Source: Streptomyces flaveolus (GTDB lineage Bacteria > Actinomycetota > Actinomycetes > Streptomycetales > Streptomycetaceae). Taken from it: a stretch of DNA of 16,585 nt. Shown in pieces: positions 7,192 to 13,593 of this stretch. How positions within the stretch are numbered: position 1 is the stretch's first letter; every line of letters begins with the position of its first letter. The stretch lies in the NCBI RefSeq assembly GCF_000716535.1, contig NZ_JNWV01000078.1, positions 1-16,585 on the forward strand, written 5' to 3'. The translations under genes and the position numbers were made by a program. Under the pieces are notes generated by a model that saw only the letters and a program-made list of their open reading frames with translations, was not told the DNA's origin and did no database searches.

Positions 7192-7218
7192 AACGACTGG
7201 AATCCGGACAGAATTCCC
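7192..7218 (-). promoter_or_regulatory. Sigma-R-type promoter of hrdD
   Basis: On the minus strand GGGAAT (7218-7213) is followed after exactly 18 bases by GTT (7194-7192), in the context GTTGTTT. This matches the sigma-R consensus GGAAT-N18-19-GTT of the thiol-oxidative stress regulon. Initiation would be near 7185, giving a leader of about 125 bases. hrdD is reported as a sigma-R target in S. coelicolor, so motif and literature agree. Confidence 0.82.
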
Positions 7219-7277
7219 AACCCACCCCTCAATTTTTCTGATCATGCGGTACCCTCTCGGCCACGCTGGGAGGCGAG

Positions 7278-7796
7278 ATGCCGTCGGAACGTACTGAGGC
7301 GCAGGTCAGGCCGGGAGTCGAGGCGGACCTCGCAGCCCTCACGGCGATCTACAACCACTATGTGCGTGAGACGGCCATCACATTCGATACCGCGATCTTC
7401 ACTCCGGAAGAGCGCCGCCCTTGGCTGCTCTCCCACCCGGAAGACGGCCCGCACCGGCTGATGGTTGCCGCGGACACGCAGTCACAGGAGATTCTGGGGT
7501 ACGCCACATCCAGCCCTTACCGGCCGAAGCCGGCGTACGCGACGTCCGTGGAGACCTCGGTGTACGTCGCTCCGCACGCCGGCCGCCGCGGGATCGGCAC
7601 GCTGCTGTACGGCGCCCTGTTCGACGCCCTGGCCGGGGAGGACGTCCACCGCGCCTACGCGGGCATCGCCCAGCCGAACGAGGCCTCCACCCGGCTCCAC
7701 GAGCGCTTCGGCTTCGCGTACGTCGGCACGTACCGCGAGGTGGGCCGCAAGTTCGGCAGCTACTGGGACGTGGCCTGGTACGAGAAACCCCTCTAG
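7278..7796 (+). CDS. Phosphinothricin N-acetyltransferase-like GNAT enzyme
   Basis: A 172-residue GNAT acetyltransferase of the Pat/Bar family (Bar and Pat are about 183). It transfers acetyl from acetyl-CoA to the amino group of phosphinothricin, methionine sulfoximine or similar amino acids. The N-terminal VRPGVEADLAALTAIYNHYVRETAITFDT is characteristic of this family. The acetyl-CoA pyrophosphate loop is RRGIGT (103-108), following SVYVAP. NEASTRLHERFGFAYVGTYREVGRKFGSYWDVAWYEK (134-170) is the conserved C-terminal part. A ribosome site (GGGAGG, 7268-7273) fixes the ATG. It is divergent from hrdD, as the S. coelicolor bialaphos-resistance homologue is. Activity on phosphinothricin itself may be weak; the natural role may be toxic amino acid detoxification. 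Confidence 0.87.
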   Translation: MPSERTEAQVRPGVEADLAALTAIYNHYVRETAITFDTAIFTPEERRPWLLSHPEDGPHRLMVAADTQSQEILGYATSSPYRPKPAYATSVETSVYVAPHAGRRGIGTLLYGALFDALAGEDVHRAYAGIAQPNEASTRLHERFGFAYVGTYREVGRKFGSYWDVAWYEKPL

Positions 7797-7858
7797 GCCG
7801 GCCGCCAGGCCTGACTCAGCCCACCCGGCCGAACCGTCGGCGCGGCGGGTTCCTCACC

Positions 7859-8650
7859 TCACCCGAACTGCACCGACCGCTTCGCCATTCCCATCCAGAA
7901 CCCGTCGATCACCGACTTCTGCGCGTCCAGTTCGCCGCCCGCCTCCGCCGCGCCCATGGTCACGAAGAGCGGGGCGAAGTGCTCGGTGCGCGGATGGGCG
8001 TACCGGCCGGCCGGGGCCTTGTTCAGGAAATCGAGCAGGGCGTCCCAGTCGCGGGCGTCCAGGGCCCGCCGCCCCCAGTCGTCGAACTCGGACGACCAGC
8101 TCGGCACGCCCCGGCCGGCGTACCGCAGGGCGGCCAGGTTGTGGGTGAAGAAGCCGGAGCCGACGATCAGCACGCCCTCGTCGCGCAGGGGGGCGAGTTT
8201 GCGGCCGATGTCCATCAGGCGCACCGGGTCGAGGGTGGGCAGGGAGATCTGCAGGACGGGGATGTCGGCGTCCGGGAACATCTCGACGAGGGGGACGTAG
8301 GCGCCGTGGTCGAGGCCCCGGTCGGGGATGTCCTGGACGGGGATGCCGGGGGCTCGCAGCAGCTTGCGGACGGACTCGGCGAGGGCGGGGGCGCCGGGGG
8401 CGGCGTACCGGACCCGGTAGTAGTGCTCGGGGAAGCCCCAGAAGTCGTAGACGAGCGGGACGGTCTCGACCGCGCCGAGGGCGAGCGGGGCCTCCTCCCA
8501 GTGCGCGGAGACCATGAGGATCGCCTTCGGCCGGGGCAGGTCGGCGGACCAGGCGGCGAGCTGACCGGGCCAGACGGGGTCGTCGGCGAGCGGCGGGGCG
8601 CCGTGGCTGAGGTACAGGGCGGGCATGCGCTCCTGGGCGGTGGCGGACAT
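7859..8650 (-). CDS. Class III extradiol dioxygenase (YgiD/4,5-DOPA dioxygenase family)
   Basis: A 263-residue LigB-type metalloenzyme, the usual family length. Members cleave catechol-like rings outside the diols with O2 using Fe(II), or bind zinc in YgiD-like crystal structures. Candidate metal ligands are His16 (in SHGAPP), His50 (in VSAHWE) and His224 (in RTEHFAPL). The conserved acid-base His115 lies in LDHGAYVPL. The ATG at 8650 follows a weak GGGAG; longer in-frame extensions would cross the promoter. Its only visible partner is the divergent MarR regulator. The substrate is not readable; plant-type DOPA cleavage and other small catechols are options. Confidence 0.88.
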   Translation of the reverse strand: MSATAQERMPALYLSHGAPPLADDPVWPGQLAAWSADLPRPKAILMVSAHWEEAPLALGAVETVPLVYDFWGFPEHYYRVRYAAPGAPALAESVRKLLRAPGIPVQDIPDRGLDHGAYVPLVEMFPDADIPVLQISLPTLDPVRLMDIGRKLAPLRDEGVLIVGSGFFTHNLAALRYAGRGVPSWSSEFDDWGRRALDARDWDALLDFLNKAPAGRYAHPRTEHFAPLFVTMGAAEAGGELDAQKSVIDGFWMGMAKRSVQFG

Positions 8651-8702
8651 CGCGGCGGCTCCCGGTGATCCAGATGCTTTAACTCTCAAGCTCTCACCGA
8701 AA

Positions 8703-8749
8703 ACTCTACGCGCGACTTGTTCAAGTTTCAAGGAGCTGGCTCGTACAGT
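8703..8749. promoter_or_regulatory. Overlapping divergent promoters with MarR operator candidate
   Basis: For the dioxygenase, the minus strand shows TTGAAA (8731-8726), a 17-base spacer and TAGAGT (8708-8703), a near-consensus promoter. For the MarR gene, TACAGT (8744-8749) lies 7 bases before the ATG, so that message may be leaderless. Between them lies ACTTGTTCAAGT (8715-8726, 10 of 12 positions symmetrical) followed by a second TTCAAG (8727-8732), so TTGAA is repeated at a 7-base step on the minus strand. A regulator bound here would cover the dioxygenase -35 and spacer. Confidence 0.7.
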
Positions 8750-8756
8750 GGGGAAT

Positions 8757-9269
8757 ATGAACACGGCACCGGACCCCGCCGCCGCACGGCACCGCTGGCT
8801 CACCGACGAGGAACAGCGCATCTGGCGCGCCTATCTGCACGCCACCACCCTGCTGGAGGACCACCTCGACCGGCAGTTGCAGCGCGACGCGGGCATGCCG
8901 CACATCTACTACGGCCTCCTCGTCGGCCTCGCCGAGGCGCCGCGCCGCCGGCTGCGGATGACCGAGCTGGCGATGAAGGCCAAGATCACCCGCTCCCGGC
9001 TCTCGCACGCGATCGCCCGGCTGGAGAAGAACGGCTGGGTACGCAGGGAGGACTGCCCCTCCGACAAGCGCGGCCAGTTCGCCGTCCTCACCGACGCGGG
9101 CTACGAGGTGCTGCGGCGCACCGCCCCGGGCCATGTCACCGCCGTACGGCAGGCGCTGTTCGACCGGCTGAGCCCGGAACAGCAGAAGGCCCTCGGCGAG
9201 ATCATGGAGATCGTCGCCGAGGGCCTCCAGCCCAACGAAGCGGGTGCGGACCTGCCCTGGCTCCGCTAG
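8757..9269 (+). CDS. MarR-family transcriptional regulator
   Basis: A 170-residue winged-helix regulator. It has the usual MarR layout: N-terminal dimer helices (about 14-60), DNA-binding helices RMTELAMKAKITRSRLSHAIARLEKNGWV (67-95), a wing with REDCPSDKRGQFAVLTDAG (97-115), and a C-terminal dimer helix rich in LSPEQQKALGEI. The ATG follows GGGGA at close spacing and a TACAGT hexamer. Longer in-frame starts would run through the shared promoter and the dioxygenase start. It probably represses the divergent dioxygenase and itself, and is released by a phenolic ligand, as is common for MarR proteins beside aromatic-ring enzymes. The ligand is inferred. Confidence 0.88.
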   Translation: MNTAPDPAAARHRWLTDEEQRIWRAYLHATTLLEDHLDRQLQRDAGMPHIYYGLLVGLAEAPRRRLRMTELAMKAKITRSRLSHAIARLEKNGWVRREDCPSDKRGQFAVLTDAGYEVLRRTAPGHVTAVRQALFDRLSPEQQKALGEIMEIVAEGLQPNEAGADLPWLR

Positions 9270-9283
9270 ATCAGCGCAGGGCA

Positions 9284-9300
9284 GGCCGGACCGTACGGCC
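9284..9300. terminator. Short hairpin between convergent MarR and MFS genes
   Basis: GGCCG (9284-9288) pairs with CGGCC (9296-9300) around a 7-base loop in the 33-base gap between two convergent stops. It is short and has no T-tract, so its role as a bidirectional terminator is only suggested by position. Confidence 0.3.
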
Positions 9301-9302
9301 GG

Positions 9303-10841
9303 TCAGTGGGCCACCACCGGGATCGGCACCTCGTCCTCGACGCCCTCGCCCGAGGCCACCGGGGTGCCGCCGGGACGGCCGGCGTTGACGAAGGTGAAGG
9401 CGATCAGGGCGGCGACCGCCAGGATGCCGACGGCGAACCAGATCGCGGTGCTGTAGCCGTGCACCTGGCCCTGCAGCATCACCAGCTGCTGCTGCGGCTT
9501 GGCGGTGGCACCGGCGATGTGGTCCTTGATGTACGAGGTGGTCGCCGAGGCCGCGATGGTGTTCAGCAGGGCGGTGCCGATCGCGCCGCCGACCTGCTGC
9601 GAGGTGTTGACCATCGCGGAGGCGACACCGGCGTCCCGGGGCTCGACGCCCTGGGTGGCCAGGGACATCGCCGGCATGAACGCCGTACCCATGCCGAGGC
9701 CGAGCAGCACCATCGCGGGCAGCAGCAGGGTGCCGTAGGAGGAGTCGATCTTCAGCTGGGTCAGCAGCAGCATGCCGAGGGCGGCGACGAAGAAGCCGGG
9801 TCCCATCAGCAGGCGGGCCGGGACGCGGGTCATCAGCCGGGTGCCGATCTGGGTGGAGCCGGTGATCATGCCGGCCACCATCGGCAGGAAGGCGAAGCCG
9901 GTCTTGACCGGCGAGTAGCCCTTCACGACCTGGAGGTAGTAGGTCAGGAAGAGGAACAGGCCGAACATGCCGATGATGGCGAGGCCGAGGGAGAGGTAGA
10001 TGCCGCCGCGGTTGCGGTCGGTCACCACGCGCAGCGGCAGCAGCGGGGCCTTGACCTTGGCCTCGACGACCGCGAACGCGACCAGCAGCACCACGGACGC
10101 GACGAACATCGACACGGTCACCGCGTCGCCCCAGCCGTCGGACTCGGCGCGGGTGAAGCCGTAGACGAGCGCGACCAGACCGAGGGTGGACAGCAGGACG
10201 CCCGGGATGTCGAGCGGGTTGCGGTTGCGGCCGCCCTCCGGCTCACGGATGACGAAGTAGGCGCCGGCCGCGGCGACCACGGCGAACGGGACGTTCACGA
10301 AGAAGGTCCAGCGCCAGTCCAGGTACTCGGTGAGGAAGCCGCCGAGGATCAGGCCGACGGCACCGCCGCCGCCCGCGATGGCGCCGTAGATGCCGAACGC
10401 CTTGGCGCGCTCCTTGGCGTCGGTGAACATCACCGCGAGCAAGGACAGCGCGGCGGGGGCGAGCAGCGCGCCGAAGACGCCCTGAAGGGCGCGGGCGCCG
10501 AACATCATCGTGCCGGTGGTGGCGGCACCGCCGAGCGCGGAGGCGGCGGCGAAACCGGCGAGGCCCAGCACGAAGGCGCGCTTGCGGCCCCACAGGTCGG
10601 CGATCCGGCCGCCGAACAAAAGCAGGCCACCGAAGGCGAGGGCGTAGGCCGTGACGACCCACTGCCGGTTGCCGTCGGATATGCCGAGGTCGGTCTGGGC
10701 GGAGGGAAGGGCGATGTTCACGATGGTGGCGTCGAGGACGACCATCAGCTGGGCGAGCGCGATGAACACGAGCGCCTTCCAGCGGTTGGCGTCACCGCTC
10801 GGAGCGGCGGCGCCGGGAGCCTTGAGGGCTGATTCGGACAT
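9303..10841 (-). CDS. DHA2-type MFS multidrug exporter (14 TM)
   Basis: A 512-residue inner-membrane exporter of the EmrB/QacA type. MVVLDATIVNIALPSAQTDL marks helix 1, GGRIADLWGRKR is the helix 2-3 motif, and AIAGGGGAVGLILGGFLTEY is antiporter motif C. The sequence is hydrophobic nearly throughout, consistent with 14 helices, with a short acidic tail. The ATG at 10841 gives the usual N-terminus; an in-frame GTG four codons upstream (10853) is possible, and neither start has a good ribosome site. It lies 220 bases downstream of a TetR gene on the same strand, so that TetR protein is the likely local repressor. It is not closely similar to the exporter at 2167-3696. The substrate is unknown. 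Confidence 0.9.
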   Translation of the reverse strand: MSESALKAPGAAAPSGDANRWKALVFIALAQLMVVLDATIVNIALPSAQTDLGISDGNRQWVVTAYALAFGGLLLFGGRIADLWGRKRAFVLGLAGFAAASALGGAATTGTMMFGARALQGVFGALLAPAALSLLAVMFTDAKERAKAFGIYGAIAGGGGAVGLILGGFLTEYLDWRWTFFVNVPFAVVAAAGAYFVIREPEGGRNRNPLDIPGVLLSTLGLVALVYGFTRAESDGWGDAVTVSMFVASVVLLVAFAVVEAKVKAPLLPLRVVTDRNRGGIYLSLGLAIIGMFGLFLFLTYYLQVVKGYSPVKTGFAFLPMVAGMITGSTQIGTRLMTRVPARLLMGPGFFVAALGMLLLTQLKIDSSYGTLLLPAMVLLGLGMGTAFMPAMSLATQGVEPRDAGVASAMVNTSQQVGGAIGTALLNTIAASATTSYIKDHIAGATAKPQQQLVMLQGQVHGYSTAIWFAVGILAVAALIAFTFVNAGRPGGTPVASGEGVEDEVPIPVVAH

Positions 10842-10857
10842 GGAGATACCCACTTCG

Positions 10858-10920
10858 GGACTTCGTGACGGAGAAGTGCAGGACTTCGTGAGGGAGAGTT
10901 CGGGACTTCGTGCAGGAGAC
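10858..10920. repeat. Three direct repeats before the MFS start
   Basis: The word GGACTTCGTG occurs at 10858, 10881 and 10903, spaced 23 and 22 bases apart, with partly conserved GGAGA-like sequence between. The array is directly upstream of the exporter start codon, so it falls in its leader or promoter. Two-turn helical spacing would suit a protein array, but plain repeat expansion is as likely. Confidence 0.7.
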
Positions 10921-10980
10921 GGTGACGAATGGCGTGACGGAAAAATGACGAGAAAACGGAGTACGGCGGAAAGATGAAGA

Positions 10981-11026
10981 GGCCGTGCTACGGAAGGTGG
11001 ACCGGCCGTGCCGCGGAAGGTGGACT
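10981..11026. repeat. 23-bp tandem duplication
   Basis: Positions 10981-11003 and 11004-11026 are two adjacent 23-bp copies sharing GGCCGTG and CGGAAGGTGGAC, with three differences. They lie between the TetR stop and the MFS gene. No coding function or hairpin is evident. Confidence 0.75.
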
Positions 11027-11061
11027 GGGTGCGGGAGCTGAACTGATCGGTCGGGCGCAGG

Positions 11062-11709
11062 TCAGCAGTCGCGCAGCTCCTTGATGTTCACGGCCTGGCC
11101 CGGCAGGGCCGAGCGGGCCGGGGCCCGCAGACCGTCGAGGAAGAGCTGCAGATGACGGTGGACGAAGCGGTCGCCGCGCATGCAGTCCGTGCCGGCCGGG
11201 GGCCGGCTCAGCTGGGCCGCGACGATCATCAGATCGCCGACCCCGACGTCCGGCCGGAGCTGCCCGGCCGCCTTGGCCCGGCCCATGACCTCCTCGACGA
11301 GCCGCTCGACGCGCTCGCGGGAGGCCTCCAGATCGGGGTGGTGCTTGTCGAAGGTGCTGGACACCATGGGGCACAGCGCACTGATCCGCTCGTCGGCGGC
11401 GGTGTGCACGAAGCGCTCCAGGGCGGCGAAGGCGTCCCCGGTCTCCGCGAGGGCCAGCTCGGCCGCCTCGGCCGTACGGTCCATGACGGAGCAGACGACC
11501 TCGCGGACGAGGGCGTCACGGTCGGGGAAGTTGCGGTACACCGTGGCGTTGCCGACGCCGGCCCGGCGGGCGATCTCGTCCAGCGGCACGTCCGGGCCGT
11601 GCTCGACGAACATCTCGCGGGCGGCGGTGACGATCCGCTCCCGGTTGCGCAGAGCGTCGGCGCGCGGCCGGGGCGCCTTGCGCATGGAGGGGGCGGTCGT
11701 GGCGGGCAC
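11062..11709 (-). CDS. TetR-family repressor, probable regulator of the adjacent exporter
   Basis: A 215-residue TetR/AcrR regulator. The DNA-binding domain spans about residues 20-70 (RNRERIVTAAREMFVEHGPDVPLDEIARRAGVGNATVYRNF, then PDRDALV). The remainder is the helical ligand-binding and dimer region; the ligand is unknown. The start is a GTG, fixed by a GAGGAG ribosome site (11716-11721) 6 bases upstream. An internal ATG at codon 9 lacks such a site. Two operator-like repeats lie 150-206 bases upstream, and the MFS exporter follows on the same strand. Together this is the standard repressor-efflux arrangement. Confidence 0.9.
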   Translation of the reverse strand: MPATTAPSMRKAPRPRADALRNRERIVTAAREMFVEHGPDVPLDEIARRAGVGNATVYRNFPDRDALVREVVCSVMDRTAEAAELALAETGDAFAALERFVHTAADERISALCPMVSSTFDKHHPDLEASRERVERLVEEVMGRAKAAGQLRPDVGVGDLMIVAAQLSRPPAGTDCMRGDRFVHRHLQLFLDGLRAPARSALPGQAVNIKELRDC

Positions 11710-12106
11710 GGTGAACTCCTCGGGTCGGTCGGGTTGCTGCGCGGTGGTGCTCCGCGGTGCACGGCCTCAGGTGCGTGTCCGTGCGCGGTGCACATCCGGC
11801 GGCTCGGCGACTCGGCGGCGAGCACTCGACGGTGAGCGTTCGGACGCCGGGCGCGATCCGGGGAACCGGTCCCCGTTTCAGCCGGACACAGGGCTAAACG
11901 GGGAAACCGTCCCCGGTTATTTCCGGCCCGCCCGAAGAAGTCGTGTGACCTGAGACACAATCACCGCCCGCTCGGAATCACCCCCCTGCGACCCCGCTTT
12001 CCCACGATCGGTCTCCTCCAGCGCGCGCCCGCCGCCCCGTCGACACAGGGTGAGCGCAAGGGTGCAGCCGGAGACCGGCGGCTGCCGTGGCGCGAAAGGT
12101 CCCTGC
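11710..12106. other. Divergent control region between TetR and M6 protease genes
   Basis: This 397-base gap holds no convincing gene. It contains the TetR ribosome site (11716-11721), a repeated CGCGGTGCAC (11753-11762 and 11784-11793), the paired CGGGGA-N5-TCCCCG sites (11859-11915), and GC-rich sequence up to the protease ribosome site GAAAGG (12094-12099). A CACAAT (11956-11961) could be a rightward -10 box but has no matching -35. Confidence 0.6.
11859..11915. promoter_or_regulatory. Paired TetR-type operators, 40 bp apart
   Basis: CGGGGAACCGGTCCCCG (11859-11875) and CGGGGAAACCGTCCCCG (11899-11915) share the pattern CGGGGA-N5-TCCCCG. Their centres are 40 bp apart, close to four helical turns. 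Each has one half extended to AAACGGGGA (TCCCCGTTT at site 1, AAACGGGGA at site 2). They are the only strong symmetry upstream of the TetR gene, so they are its likely autoregulatory operators. Confidence 0.65.
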
Positions 12107-13447
12107 ATGCAGCCGCAGCCCCGCCCCCGCCGCCGCATACAGCCGCAGCCGCAGCCCCGCCCCCGCCGCCGCATACGCTCGCGCCGGGTTGCCGCCCTGT
12201 CGATGGTGACCGCACTGACCCTCGCGGTCAGCACCTCGGCCGGGACCGGGAACCTGACGGCGCCCGCCTCCGCCTCCGGCCCCTTCAACCTGGCCCGCAA
12301 CTCCGCGCTCGTACCCTGCATGATCCGTGGCGGCCTGGACGTGCAGATGACCGAGGGCCTGCCCACCCCGTCCGGTTACTCCCGCTCCACCGGCACCGTC
12401 CGCGCCCTGACCCTGATGGTGGACTTTTCCGACGCGCCCGGACCGGGCAGCGCGATGGACCGCTTCCACGAGTTCTTCCCCCAGACCCAGGAGTGGTTCC
12501 GCACCGCGTCGTACGGCCGTCTCGACTACCGCCCCGAGACCCCCGTCACCAACTGGCTGCGCATGCCGAAACCGTTCCAGGCGTACGGCATAGAGCGCGG
12601 CGCGCCCTTCGACCCCGGCTACCGGAACCTGGTGCAGGACATCGTGGCCACCGCCGACCCGGCGGTGGACTTCCGCGACTACGACCTGCTGAACGTGCTC
12701 ATCACCCCGAACGCCGGCCCCTCCGCCCTGGACACCGTGCTGTCCGTGACCTTCGCCGGGAACGACGACGCCCCGGTCGCCGACGGCGTCCGCATCTCCA
12801 ACGCCTCCTTCGTCTACTCCCGCCAGGACGACGGCTCCGGCTCCTACTCCCGCACCGGCTACCGGGTGCTGCCGCACGAGAACGGCCACACCTTCGGCCT
12901 GCCCGACCTGTACACGCAGGAAGGCGGGGGCGCGGTCGGGCACTGGGACATCATGAGCGAGGACTGGGGCGCCAACAACGACCTGCTCGGCTGGCACAAG
13001 TGGAAGCTCGGCTGGCTGGACGGCGGCCAGGTCGGCTGCGCGGCGGCACGCGGCAGCGCCGACTACACCCTCTCCCCGCTGTACAGGCCGGGCGGCGGGA
13101 AGCTGATCCTGGTGCCGGTCACCGCGCGCAGCACCTACGCGATGGAGGTCCGCGCGCAGGGCGGCAACGACGAGACGGTGTGCGGCCCGGGCCTGCTCAT
13201 CTACAAGGTCGACGGCACCGTCGAAACCGGCCGCGGCCCGGTCACCGTCTACGACAGCCACCGCAACAGCGGCGGCTGCACCCGCAGCCCCAACGTCCAC
13301 GCCGAACTCTCCGACGCCCCCTTCACCCCCGGCGAGACCTTCAAGGACCCCCTCCACGGCATCACCGTCCAGGTCCTGAACACGGACGAGGAGGGCAACT
13401 ACCGGGTACGGATCACGAGGGGCGCCGGGGCGGGAGCACGGGCCTGA
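12107..13447 (+). CDS. Secreted M6-family (immune inhibitor A-like) zinc metalloprotease
   Basis: A 446-residue exported protease. The N-terminus has an unusually long Arg/Pro-rich stretch (residues 2-27), then a hydrophobic core (VAALSMVTALTLAVSTSAG, 28-46) and an Ala-rich cleavage region near ASASG (54-58). The catalytic site is HENGHTFGLPDLY (257-269), an HExxHxxGxxD motif with His257, His261, Glu258 and probably Asp267. It is followed by HWDIMSEDWG (279-288), a conserved M6 element resembling a Met-turn. A GAAAGG ribosome site (12094-12099) supports the ATG; an in-frame GTG at 12050 is less likely. No large C-terminal domains are present, so it is shorter than Bacillus InhA. It probably degrades extracellular protein. 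Confidence 0.88.
   Translation: MQPQPRPRRRIQPQPQPRPRRRIRSRRVAALSMVTALTLAVSTSAGTGNLTAPASASGPFNLARNSALVPCMIRGGLDVQMTEGLPTPSGYSRSTGTVRALTLMVDFSDAPGPGSAMDRFHEFFPQTQEWFRTASYGRLDYRPETPVTNWLRMPKPFQAYGIERGAPFDPGYRNLVQDIVATADPAVDFRDYDLLNVLITPNAGPSALDTVLSVTFAGNDDAPVADGVRISNASFVYSRQDDGSGSYSRTGYRVLPHENGHTFGLPDLYTQEGGGAVGHWDIMSEDWGANNDLLGWHKWKLGWLDGGQVGCAAARGSADYTLSPLYRPGGGKLILVPVTARSTYAMEVRAQGGNDETVCGPGLLIYKVDGTVETGRGPVTVYDSHRNSGGCTRSPNVHAELSDAPFTPGETFKDPLHGITVQVLNTDEEGNYRVRITRGAGAGARA
12110..12175 (+). repeat. In-frame 36-bp duplication in the protease signal region
   Basis: A 30-base block (12110-12139) recurs without change at 12146-12175, a 36-base period. It encodes QPQPRPRRRI twice (residues 2-11 and 14-23). 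The duplication doubles the positive charge ahead of the signal-peptide core. Confidence 0.9.
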
Positions 13448-13593
13448 GGGTGAGGCGGGGGCGCTGCGGGCCCACCGGTCCGGGGCCACAGGCCGGGGCG
13501 TACCAGGTTCGACCTCGCTCACGGCCCGCTCACGGCCTGCCGACCGGGGTTTACCGTAGGCGTGCCCCGATGGGACGCCGTACCGGAGAGACG

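Noticed and set aside
7278..7796. The Pat-like acetyltransferase as a marker of a phosphinothricin biosynthetic cluster or an engineered cassette
   Set aside because: No biosynthetic genes or vector sequence surround it, and its divergence from hrdD matches natural Streptomyces synteny.
2167..10841. The two MFS exporters as a recent duplication
   Set aside because: They share only family motifs. Their N-termini, loops and tails differ widely, so they are independent DHA2 members.
11978..13522. A 514-codon minus-strand open frame opposite the M6 protease
   Set aside because: The protease frame has a ribosome site, signal peptide and HExxH motif. The antisense frame shows only composition-driven Val/Gly/Arg repeats.
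12493..13593. The open frame of the IclR protein extended upstream to 918 codons
   Set aside because: The extension overlaps the protease in another frame and has shadow-like Arg/Pro/His composition. The GGAG site before 13594 marks the real start.
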